Shown piece after piece: positions 34,582 through 42,086 of a stretch of 64,000 bases of DNA. The notes under the pieces are model-generated. The model had not been told where the DNA came from. It searched no databases and worked only from the letters and a program-made list of their open reading frames with translations. Made by a program: the position numbers and the translations under genes. The stretch is from Geofilum rhodophaeum. Its GTDB lineage: Bacteria > Bacteroidota > Bacteroidia > Bacteroidales > Marinilabiliaceae. The stretch spans positions 186,001 to 250,000 of the forward strand of contig NZ_MWUJ01000004.1 in NCBI RefSeq assembly GCF_002210225.1, given 5' to 3'. The first letter of the stretch is position 1. Every line of letters begins with the position of its first letter.

Positions 34582-35538
34582 TTATTTGTATCTGTACCTC
34601 GTTGTATTTTTATCACCCATTTTTTCAATCAATCCATTTTCAACTGCAAATTTTAAATCACGACTTGCTGTGGCTGATGAAATTTCTCTAAAATTATTCA
34701 AATATGCTTTTCGGGTAAAGAAGTCATTTTTCACGATAGATTTAAACAAAATAATCCTATCCACATTCGTTAAGCTGACGTTTTGTATACTCAACAATTC
34801 CTGAAGCGATTCAAGAATAATTTCAAGCATGTATTCGATGAATACGGTTGATTCCCCAGTATTATCAGATTTCCCAAGGGATTCATAGTACTGTTCTTGC
34901 CGTTCCTTTATCAAAGACTCAATTGGCAAAAATTCAAAAACAGGATAAGCATCCTTCAAAATCAGAGTTTGCCACAACCGCCCCATTCGACCGTTTCCGT
35001 CTATAAATGGATGGATAAACTCCATTTCATAATGAAATACACAACTCTTTATCAGGATTAAGTCCTCATCGTTCTTTAAATAGTCGAACAAATCATTCAT
35101 TAAAGGTTTAAGCATTTCGCATGGTGGGGCAACATGTGCAAGCTCAGCGCCTTTAACAATTCCGACCGATTTGCTCCTAAGTCTTCCTGCCGATTCAACA
35201 AGTCCGTTCATTAACATACCGTGCGCTTCACAGAAAGAATCAAAGTTGTATGGATTCAAGCTATCCAGCTTGTCGTAAACAGCAATGGCATTTTTAACTT
35301 CCAGAATATCTTTTTTAGGCCCTATTACTCTTTTGTTTTCAATAATTGCTGTTATTTGCTCAATAGTCAAAGTATTACCTTCAATTTCAAGGGATGAATG
35401 AATGGTTTTAATCCTGTTTTTCTTTCTTAACTCTGTGGGAGGCTTGTTCAAATGTGCTGAATTCACCTCTCCGATTTTCTCTGAAATTGAAGCAATTAAC
35501 TTTAATATCCTTCCGGTAATCTTATAGGGAGGTTTCAT
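34582..35538 (-). CDS. Fic family protein (AMPylator) with C-terminal winged helix
   Basis: A 318-aa Fic-domain enzyme that transfers AMP (or another nucleotide moiety) to target proteins. The complete active-site motif HPFIDGNGRMGR is present (about residue 187). An N-terminal inhibitory-helix signature SSLEIEGN (S-xxx-E-G) marks a self-inhibited class II protein. The last ~70 residues look like a winged-helix DNA-binding domain (TASRDLKFAVENGLIEKMGD). The ATG at 35538 (MKPPYKITGR) follows the promoter properly. Base composition is clearly more AT-rich than in the neighbours, suggesting horizontal acquisition. Targets are unknown. Confidence 0.92.
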   Translation of the reverse strand: MKPPYKITGRILKLIASISEKIGEVNSAHLNKPPTELRKKNRIKTIHSSLEIEGNTLTIEQITAIIENKRVIGPKKDILEVKNAIAVYDKLDSLNPYNFDSFCEAHGMLMNGLVESAGRLRSKSVGIVKGAELAHVAPPCEMLKPLMNDLFDYLKNDEDLILIKSCVFHYEMEFIHPFIDGNGRMGRLWQTLILKDAYPVFEFLPIESLIKERQEQYYESLGKSDNTGESTVFIEYMLEIILESLQELLSIQNVSLTNVDRIILFKSIVKNDFFTRKAYLNNFREISSATASRDLKFAVENGLIEKMGDKNTTRYRYK

Positions 35539-35552
35539 AAACAAAACTATTA

Positions 35553-35576
35553 ATAGTATCAAATGATAGTATCAAA
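35553..35576. promoter_or_regulatory. Direct repeats (ATAGTATCAAA x2) at the fic promoter
   Basis: ATAGTATCAAA occurs at 35553-35563 and 35566-35576, 13 bp apart, and overlaps the palindrome ACTATTAATAGT (35547-35558). On the minus strand the repeats begin within the -7 element and extend downstream over the expected transcription start, so they are well placed for repression, perhaps by the Fic protein's own winged helix (inference). Confidence 0.5.
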
Positions 35577-35603
35577 GATATTGCGTTTACTTAAAATTGC
35601 AAG
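35573..35603 (-). promoter_or_regulatory. Promoter of the Fic gene
   Basis: Read on the minus strand: CTTG (35603-35600), 19 bp, TATCTTTG (35580-35573), matching TTTG-N19-21-TAnnTTTG with one mismatch in the -33 box. An 8-bp inverted repeat, GTTTACTT...AAGTAAAC (35585-35608), spans the -33 box and is a second possible operator. Confidence 0.5.
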
Positions 35604-35700
35604 TAAACAATTGTTTTGTAGTCCCTCCAAAAAGAAGACTCCCCTTCAGGATAATTCATGAAAGGGAGTATAAATCAACACTCAAGCCAAGTCCATAAAT

Positions 35701-35943
35701 CTAAGGCAGGGTGAGTAAAAATCGATAAAGAACCCTGTTCTTCCCATGTTGAATTAAGCCCTCCTCCGAACACCACTCCAAATCATCAAAAAACTCCGGA
35801 AGCAATTCATACCCAATGGCAAAGTCAGAATCCGCCTGGTTTCGCCAAAGGGCCAACAAAACATCATCCAAAGATCTTGAAACAATAACAGAATCTATAG
35901 TTAAAAACAGATGGCCCGGTCCCACGCCACCCACATTAGTCAC
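35701..35943 (-). CDS. Small hypothetical protein (doubtful)
   Basis: An 80-aa open frame starting with GTG directly after an in-frame TAA. The sequence has a plausible protein-like composition (SRSLDDVLLALWRNQADSDF, LLPEFFDDLEWCSEEGLIQH) but I recognise no family. It lies between the AT-rich Fic gene and the CoA-disulfide reductase gene, in an otherwise gene-free stretch of about 530 bp (35539-36071). It could be a remnant of a longer gene or a chance frame. Confidence 0.3.
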   Translation of the reverse strand: MTNVGGVGPGHLFLTIDSVIVSRSLDDVLLALWRNQADSDFAIGYELLPEFFDDLEWCSEEGLIQHGKNRVLYRFLLTLP

Positions 35944-36013
35944 TTATTACTTGTTAGACAGTCGAAAATCTGCTTTTTATAATATCCGGCATTCGGGCTG
36001 TCAAAAAATAGAA

Positions 36014-36037
36014 GGGGTGGACCCGAAAGTCCACCCC
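36014..36037 (-). terminator. Terminator downstream of the CoA-disulfide reductase fusion gene
   Basis: A perfect 9-bp GC-rich stem, GGGGTGGAC / GTCCACCCC, with a 6-nt loop, 34 bp after the stop codon. On the minus strand it is followed by the T-rich tract CTTCTATTTTTTG. Confidence 0.8.
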
Positions 36038-36071
36038 CTTACAATAACAAGATATTAATCAGGCAGCTGCC

Positions 36072-38552
36072 CTACACAAACAGATTCAGGCCGGCATCCT
36101 CGGTGCGCTCCAGGTAGGAAGCTACGCCGCCGATTTGTACGCCGTCGATCAGCTCATCGGCCTTAACGCCCATTACATCCATCGACATCTGGCAGGCAAC
36201 AAATTCCACACCGGCATCCATGGCCGACTGGATCATGCTCTCCAGGGTGTCGACGTGCTTGTTTTTCATTACCATGCGCATCATTTTACTGCCCATGCCG
36301 GCCATATTCATTTTTGAAAGACCGAGTTTGCGGCTCGATTGGGGCATCATCATGCCAAACATTTTTCCGAACAGGTCTTTTTTAACCACCGGCTTCTGCT
36401 CCCGCTTAATGACATTGAGTCCCCAGAAGGTAAAGAAGATGGTCACCTTTTTGCCCGAAGCGGCAGCGCCGTTGGCAATCACAAAAGTGGCCAGGGCTTT
36501 GTCGAGGTCGTCGGAGAAACAAACCAGGGTGGCGCCGTTGGCACCGGCCGCTTTGGATGCGGCGGTGGCGACCTTTGGGCGCCCCTTGCGCAGCAGGGCG
36601 GAGATTTCGCCGCCGTCCTGGCTGAGCTCGAGCACCTCGTTGCCGGTCACATTGGCCCAGGCCTGTACATCTTTATAGAAGCCGGCATCGGATGCCGTGA
36701 TTTTCAGCGTTTCGCCAACCGCCATTTCGTCCATCGACTGCTTCAGCTTGAGTACGGGACCAGGACACTGAAGACCACAGGCATCGACGACTTTAAGCTG
36801 ACCGACTTCAATTTGGGGGACGACAGCCTCTTTTTTCTGTCCCTGGTAAATGTGGTCGTCGTGTCCAATATAATCGTTGGCAAAAATATCCTCATTACTT
36901 TGTTTCTGACTGGCTGTATCAAAAGTCTTCAAACCACCCGAAAGGTTGTAAACCTCCTCAAAGCCCTGCTGACTCAGAATGCGACAGGCCACGTGGGCAC
37001 GGAGTCCCACCCCGCAAAAGGGCACCACCTTTTTGTCGCGCGGCAGCTCATCGAGGTGCTCCCGCAACTCGTCGAGGGGAATATTTACTGCGCCCTCAAT
37101 GGATCCCAGGGCGAATTCATCGGGGGTACGGATGTCCAGCAAAAACAACTCTCCGGTGGAATCGGCCAGCACCTCGCGCCAGGTAATCATTTTGGTAACA
37201 TCCTCCAGAATATTCTGGGCCACCATACCGGCAATGTTCACCGGATCCTTGGCCGAGGCAAAGGGCGGTGCATAGGCGTGCTCAATCTCTGCCAGGTCGT
37301 ATACGGTAGCCCCATTCTGAATGGCCACCGAAAATAAATCGATGCGCTTGTCCACCCCATCGTAACCCACAATCTGGGCACCCAGGAGGCGACCGGTCTC
37401 CGGCTCGAAAGAGATTTTAACGGTCATGGGCAGCGCTCCGGGATAATAGCCTGCGTGAGAAGAGGCATGGGTGATGGAATCGATGTGGGGAATGTTGAGT
37501 TTGCCCAGCATTTTTCCGGGAACACCGGTTGAAGCCACAGTCAGGTCAAATACCTTGGCTATGGCGGTATTTACCGAACCCTTGTACACCCGCTTGTTGC
37601 CGCGCACCAGATTGTCGGCCAAAATGCGACCCTGCTTGTTGGCGGGACCGGCCAGATAGGTGATCATCTTGGTCTGCGTAATGGGATTGGTGAACTCAAT
37701 GGCATCGCCCACGGCATAGATGTCCGGATCCGAAGTCTGCAAATACTCATTCACCACAATGCCCCCGGTCTGCCCCAGCTCCAGTCCCGCCGCACGGGCC
37801 AGACTGCTGTCGGGACGCACACCAATGGACAGCACCACCATATCGGTATCGATGGTTTTGGAAGAGTTCAGTTTTACCTCCAGGCCGCCCTCCTTCTGGG
37901 CGAAAGACGACACGGCCGTATTCAAATAAAACTCCACATTCTTGGTCTTCAAGTGCTGGTGCACCAAAGCGGCCATGGAATAATCGAGGGGCGTCATTAC
38001 CTGTTCGGCCATTTCTACTATGGTCACGTTAACACCCGCCTCATGCAGGTTTTCGGCCATTTCCAGACCAATAAAGCCGGCACCTACCACTACGGCGTGG
38101 CGGGGGCGATGCTTCTCAATGTAAGCCTTAATCTTATCGGTATCGGGCACATTGCGCAAGGTAAAGATGCCCTCTGAGTTGATGCCGGGCAACGGGGGTT
38201 TTACCGGCTCCGCACCGGGACTCAGTACCAGCTTATCATAGCTCTCGGTATACAATTCACCGGTGCGCAGATTTTTTACCTCAACGGTCTTGGCTGCCCG
38301 GTCAATGGCGGTGACTTCCGAAAGGTTGCGCACCTCCATATTGAAACGCTTCCCGAAAGTCTCGGGCGTTTGCACAAACAAATTGTCCCTGTCCTTTATG
38401 GTACCGCCAATGTAATAAGGCAAACCACAATTGGCATAGGAGATGTACTCTCCCCGCTCAAACATAATGATTTCTGCCTGCTCATCGAGCCGACGCAAAC
38501 GAGCTGCTGTGGTGGCTCCTCCCGCCACTCCTCCGATAATTAAATACTTCAT
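36072..38552 (-). CDS. Four-domain fusion: CoA-disulfide reductase - rhodanese - TusA - DsrE2-like
   Basis: An 826-aa cytoplasmic fusion for sulfur transfer. Residues ~1-445 are an FAD/NAD(P)H pyridine nucleotide-disulfide oxidoreductase with GGVAGGATTAARLRR and the single redox Cys42 in SYANCGLPYYIGG, the pattern of CoA-disulfide or polysulfide reductases. Residues ~455-550 are a rhodanese with active-site loop CGVGLR. Residues ~595-665 are a TusA/SirA domain (VDACGLQCPGPVLKLKQ). The C-terminal ~160 residues are a DsrE/DsrF-like domain (LVCFSDDLDKALATFVIANG ... VEFVACQMSMDVMGVK). All catalytic cysteines are present. The fusion implies direct persulfide channelling between domains. It is monocistronic with a terminator; the upstream region has an AT-rich direct repeat. 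Confidence 0.92.
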   Translation of the reverse strand: MKYLIIGGVAGGATTAARLRRLDEQAEIIMFERGEYISYANCGLPYYIGGTIKDRDNLFVQTPETFGKRFNMEVRNLSEVTAIDRAAKTVEVKNLRTGELYTESYDKLVLSPGAEPVKPPLPGINSEGIFTLRNVPDTDKIKAYIEKHRPRHAVVVGAGFIGLEMAENLHEAGVNVTIVEMAEQVMTPLDYSMAALVHQHLKTKNVEFYLNTAVSSFAQKEGGLEVKLNSSKTIDTDMVVLSIGVRPDSSLARAAGLELGQTGGIVVNEYLQTSDPDIYAVGDAIEFTNPITQTKMITYLAGPANKQGRILADNLVRGNKRVYKGSVNTAIAKVFDLTVASTGVPGKMLGKLNIPHIDSITHASSHAGYYPGALPMTVKISFEPETGRLLGAQIVGYDGVDKRIDLFSVAIQNGATVYDLAEIEHAYAPPFASAKDPVNIAGMVAQNILEDVTKMITWREVLADSTGELFLLDIRTPDEFALGSIEGAVNIPLDELREHLDELPRDKKVVPFCGVGLRAHVACRILSQQGFEEVYNLSGGLKTFDTASQKQSNEDIFANDYIGHDDHIYQGQKKEAVVPQIEVGQLKVVDACGLQCPGPVLKLKQSMDEMAVGETLKITASDAGFYKDVQAWANVTGNEVLELSQDGGEISALLRKGRPKVATAASKAAGANGATLVCFSDDLDKALATFVIANGAAASGKKVTIFFTFWGLNVIKREQKPVVKKDLFGKMFGMMMPQSSRKLGLSKMNMAGMGSKMMRMVMKNKHVDTLESMIQSAMDAGVEFVACQMSMDVMGVKADELIDGVQIGGVASYLERTEDAGLNLFV

Positions 38553-38604
38553 GATTCAGGTTTGAGAGTTGTTCTTATATTGTTTAATCCAGTTATTTAT
38601 CCTT

Positions 38605-38632
38605 TTAGATATTTACAAAATTAGATAATTAC
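38605..38632 (-). promoter_or_regulatory. Direct repeat and -7 element upstream of the sulfur-transfer fusion gene
   Basis: TTAGATATTTAC (38605-38616) and TTAGATAATTAC (38621-38632) are 12-bp direct repeats with one mismatch. Between and across them the minus strand reads TAATTTTG (38623-38616), an exact TAnnTTTG -7 box, about 64 bp before the start codon. No TTTG lies at the -33 position. The remaining 38553-38828 intergenic DNA shows only a weak TAACTTTA box at 38796-38803 ahead of the acp gene. Confidence 0.4.
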
Positions 38633-38828
38633 AGAAAAAAAGCTTCATTAATCTCCACCTTTAACATCTTTTGGCAAATAGCAGCATTTCACCTCCAATC
38701 GGCACTTGGTCACCACCGCCCACCGTTTCATCAACAAATCGACCTATTTGGTTGAAAACAAAGTGCCTTGCTCTTTACAACGGCCTCTTTTGCCGTAACT
38801 TTAATAGCACATAAAAATCTACTGAACC

Positions 38829-39095
38829 ATGACGGATTATCAAAAAGAAATTGCCCAAAAAGTCTCTGCTTTTATCGCCGAAAATTCACACGCCGATACT
38901 TCTTCCCTGCAGTCGGACACCCTCCTCTTTAAAGAAGGCATCTTCGACTCCATGGGCTTTGTTTTACTGGTCGATTTTCTGGAAGACCAATTTTCCTTAT
39001 CCATTGACGACAGCGACTTTACCGAAGAAAATTTTGAATCGGTAAAGGCCATTTGTACTTACGTGGAGCAAAAGGTGGCTGTAAAGGCACTTTGA
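38829..39095 (+). CDS. Acyl carrier protein, dedicated
   Basis: An 88-aa acyl carrier protein. The phosphopantetheine attachment site is Ser41 in KEGIFDSMGFVLLVDFLED; acidic helix II and the length are typical. It differs from housekeeping ACP (no DSLD motif) and opens a tight operon with an asparagine synthetase homologue 13 bp downstream, so it probably carries an intermediate for this pathway. The AMP-forming ligase at 42087 is the likely loading enzyme. Confidence 0.9.
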   Translation: MTDYQKEIAQKVSAFIAENSHADTSSLQSDTLLFKEGIFDSMGFVLLVDFLEDQFSLSIDDSDFTEENFESVKAICTYVEQKVAVKAL

Positions 39096-39108
39096 AAGAC
39101 CTGAGCCT

Positions 39109-41103
39109 ATGTGCGGCATTACGGGATTTTTAAACCGGGCAGGTCTTTCGACCGATGCCCCGGAAGTTTGTAAGCGTATGCTGGCCCACATCCAGCATCG
39201 GGGACCCGACGAAAGCGGGGTTTATACCGATGCGTTGGTGGCCCTGGGCAGCGTGCGCCTGAGCATTGTGGATCTGGAAGGCGGGCAGCAACCGATGACT
39301 TTCGCCAACGAGCGCTATTGGTTGGTTTACAACGGAGAAGTTTTCAATCATCCCGAACTGCGCCAGGAGCTAAGCCAATTGGGACATCGCTTTAAGGGAC
39401 ACAGCGACACCGAGGTGCTTTTGCATGCCTGGCAGGAATACGGCCCGGCCTGTCTGCAAAAACTGAACGGACAATTTGCCTTTGCGCTGTGGGACCGCCA
39501 AAAGGAGGAGCTGTTTTTGGCCAGAGACCGCAGCGGCATTCGTCCCCTCTACTATTTCACAAGGGGACAGCAACTCTTATTCACCTCCGAAGTTAAGGCG
39601 CTGCTGGCCCACCCGGACTTCTCTGCCAGGCTGAACCACGGGGCGCTTGCGCAGACCTTCACCTTCTGGGCTCCCCTCAGTCCTCAAAGTGTTTTTGAAG
39701 GCATAAAAGAAGTGCCTCCAGGCCACTACCTGCAAATTGCCCCTCACAAAACCTCCTTGCACCGCTGGTGGCAACTCTCCTTCCCCGCAACACCGGAAGC
39801 TTTTTTCCAAGGCAGTTTCGACGAAGCCTGTGAGGAATTGCTCAGCTTGCTGACCGACGCTGTGCGACTGAGGCTGCGTGCCGACGTTCCTGTGGCTGCC
39901 TATTTGAGCGGGGGACTGGATTCCAGTGCCACCACGGCGCTCATTAAGGAGCTTGCACCCGACAACCTGCAAACCTTTTCCATTGGTTTTGAGGACGAGG
40001 AGTTTGATGAGACCCCCTACCAACAGGAAGTCTCCGCCTTCCTCAACACCAGGCACCAGGCTTTCACCTGTCGCCGCAGCGATATTGGACAGCTCTTTCC
40101 GGAAGTCATTTGGCACGCCGAAAGTCCCATCCTAAGAACCGCCCCGGTACCCATGTTCTGCCTTTCCCGCAAAGTAAGGGAACAGCAAATAAAGGTAGTG
40201 ATAACCGGCGAAGGGGCCGATGAAATGTTGGGCGGCTACGACATTTTCAAGGAAGCCCTCATTCGGGATTTCTGGGCCCGAGAACCGGAGTCGCGCCTAC
40301 GCCCCCTCCTGCTGAATCGCCTTTATCCCTACCTGCAGCAATTCAAGGGACGCAACCAGTCGATGTTGCGCCTATTTTATGGCTACCGGCTTAAGGACAC
40401 CGACTCGCCGCTGTACTCCCACCTCTTGCGCTGGAAAAACACCGCCAACCTGCTTCATTACTGTTCTGCGGATCTGCGCGACACGCTCAGTGAGCAGGAA
40501 GCCCTGAAGCAGGTCAGCCGTCTGCTGCCGCCCGACTTCGACCAATGGGAGCGCCTGGGACAGGCCCAGTGGCTCGAAATCAACACATTTATGTCGCCCT
40601 ACCTCCTATCCTCCCAGGGCGATCGGGTGGCTATGGGCAACTCGGTGGAGGGCCGCTATCCCTTTCTCGATTACCGGGTAATGGAATTTTGTGCCACCCT
40701 GCCCCCTCAATTTAAAATGCGAGGACTCAACGAAAAATTCATTCTCAAAAAAATGATGGCGGGTCGCCTGCCCCAATCGGTATTGCAACGCCCCAAACAG
40801 GCTTACCGCGCACCGGTATCCCGCAGCTTTTTAGAAGGGAAACGACCCGACTACGTCAACGACTTGCTTTCGCCACAAGCCTTAAAGGCGTCGGGCCTTT
40901 TCGATGTCGAAAAGGCTGAAAAACTACTCAGCAAGATCCAGCACAGCCCCATGGTGTCTGAAATCGACAACATGGCACTTGCCGCCCTGCTCTCTACCCA
41001 GCTCCTCCACCAACAATTTGTCCATCGCTCCAAACCCTTCCCCGTACAAAACGAACCGCGCAATTGTCGCACCCTCATCTGTTTAACTCCCAAAGCACTT
41101 TAA
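39109..41103 (+). CDS. Asparagine synthetase B-type amidotransferase
   Basis: A 664-aa glutamine-dependent amidotransferase of the AsnB family. The N-terminal Ntn glutaminase domain begins with the nucleophile Cys2 (MCGITGFLNRAG) and has IQHRGPDESG and VYNGEVFNH. The synthetase domain has the ATP pyrophosphatase loop AYLSGGLDSSATTAL and VVITGEGADEMLGGYDIF. Both active sites look intact. In this context (ACP upstream, NAD synthetase homologue one base downstream) it probably amidates a pathway-specific carboxylate rather than making free asparagine, as proposed for AsnB paralogues in exopolysaccharide loci. That role is inference. Confidence 0.88.
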   Translation: MCGITGFLNRAGLSTDAPEVCKRMLAHIQHRGPDESGVYTDALVALGSVRLSIVDLEGGQQPMTFANERYWLVYNGEVFNHPELRQELSQLGHRFKGHSDTEVLLHAWQEYGPACLQKLNGQFAFALWDRQKEELFLARDRSGIRPLYYFTRGQQLLFTSEVKALLAHPDFSARLNHGALAQTFTFWAPLSPQSVFEGIKEVPPGHYLQIAPHKTSLHRWWQLSFPATPEAFFQGSFDEACEELLSLLTDAVRLRLRADVPVAAYLSGGLDSSATTALIKELAPDNLQTFSIGFEDEEFDETPYQQEVSAFLNTRHQAFTCRRSDIGQLFPEVIWHAESPILRTAPVPMFCLSRKVREQQIKVVITGEGADEMLGGYDIFKEALIRDFWAREPESRLRPLLLNRLYPYLQQFKGRNQSMLRLFYGYRLKDTDSPLYSHLLRWKNTANLLHYCSADLRDTLSEQEALKQVSRLLPPDFDQWERLGQAQWLEINTFMSPYLLSSQGDRVAMGNSVEGRYPFLDYRVMEFCATLPPQFKMRGLNEKFILKKMMAGRLPQSVLQRPKQAYRAPVSRSFLEGKRPDYVNDLLSPQALKASGLFDVEKAEKLLSKIQHSPMVSEIDNMALAALLSTQLLHQQFVHRSKPFPVQNEPRNCRTLICLTPKAL

Positions 41104-41104
41104 A

Positions 41105-42085
41105 ATGAACCATTCCTTCTTCAACAAAAACGTATTAACACTTCAAGATCCGGCTGCCGAATGCCGCCAAATTGCCAACAACATTAAACACGATGTACTG
41201 CAACGCCTGCATCGCAGTGGTGCGGTAATCGGAATCAGCGGGGGCATCGACTCCAGCGTGACTGCAGCTTTAACTGTTAAAGCTTTGGGGGCCGATCGGG
41301 TATTGGGCATTCTTATGCCCGAGCAGGATTCCAGTCCCGATAGTGCCCGTCTGGCCCACGAGCTGGCCGCTCAACTGGGCATCGAAACGCTTACCGAAGA
41401 CATTACAGGCGCCCTGCAGGGCTTCCGTTGCTACGAGCGGCGCGATGAAGCCGTTCGCAGTCTCTTCCCCGACTACGACCCGGCAAGTTGGAAAATGAAG
41501 ATTGGCCTGAAGGAGACCGGCCTCCTGTCCAACCTGCCCCAGATGTTCTACCTGACTGTAATAGAACCCAATGGTAAAGAGCACCAAAAACGACTGCCGG
41601 CCCCAGCCTATCGACAGATTGTAGCGGCCTCCAATTTTAAACAGCGCAGTCGCATGGCCATACTCTACTACCATGCCGAAGCCAACCATTATGCCGCCAT
41701 CGGCACACCCAACAAACACGAAGTGCAACAAGGCTTCTTTGTCAAAAATGGGGATGGCGGCGCCGATGTCATGCCCATTGCTCACCTGTACAAAACCCAG
41801 GTTTACCAGCTGGCCCGGACCCTGGAAATTCCTGCAGAAATTATTGAACGCACCCCCACCTCCGACACCTATACGGCAGAACAAACCCAGGAGGAGTTTT
41901 TCTTTCAACTGCCCTTCGATCGGCTCGACCTTTATTGGTACGCCTTCGAGAACCACTGTTCTCCCGAAGAAGTAGGGCGTATAATGGGCAATGCCCCCGA
42001 TGAAATCAATCGCATTTACCAAGGCTTCGACCGCAAAATAAAAACCACCGAATACCTGCGGATGGCCCCCTTAATTCATCAGTAA
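41105..42085 (+). CDS. NAD synthetase-family adenylating enzyme, atypical
   Basis: A 326-aa member of the NadE family (N-type ATP pyrophosphatase) without a glutaminase domain. The PP-loop is intact (ISGGIDSSVTAAL, residues ~44-56), and GTPNKHEVQQGFFVKNGDGG and PIAHLYKTQVYQLARTLEIP follow the canonical order. The late substrate region reads TSDTYTAEQTQEEFFFQLPF where housekeeping NadE has a P(S/T)A-x-L-x-x-GQTDE-type sequence. An insert of about 60 residues lies around 105-165. Embedded in the operon one base after asnB and one base before the ligase gene, it may adenylate and amidate another carboxylate. True NAD synthetase activity cannot be excluded. Confidence 0.82.
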   Translation: MNHSFFNKNVLTLQDPAAECRQIANNIKHDVLQRLHRSGAVIGISGGIDSSVTAALTVKALGADRVLGILMPEQDSSPDSARLAHELAAQLGIETLTEDITGALQGFRCYERRDEAVRSLFPDYDPASWKMKIGLKETGLLSNLPQMFYLTVIEPNGKEHQKRLPAPAYRQIVAASNFKQRSRMAILYYHAEANHYAAIGTPNKHEVQQGFFVKNGDGGADVMPIAHLYKTQVYQLARTLEIPAEIIERTPTSDTYTAEQTQEEFFFQLPFDRLDLYWYAFENHCSPEEVGRIMGNAPDEINRIYQGFDRKIKTTEYLRMAPLIHQ

Positions 42086-42086
42086 C

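Noticed and set aside
35638-35670. Hairpin ACTCCCCTT...AAAGGGAGT as a terminator
   Set aside because: It contains a mismatch and a long loop and lacks a T-run, so support is too weak to list.
35816-36058. 80-aa plus-strand open frame before the CoA-disulfide reductase terminator
   Set aside because: It reads through the terminator hairpin, and its translation has no protein-like pattern; the opposite-strand frame is slightly more credible but also doubtful.
36339-37337. 332-aa open frame on the plus strand
   Set aside because: It is antisense to the rhodanese/TusA part of the fusion gene and has no protein-like motifs.
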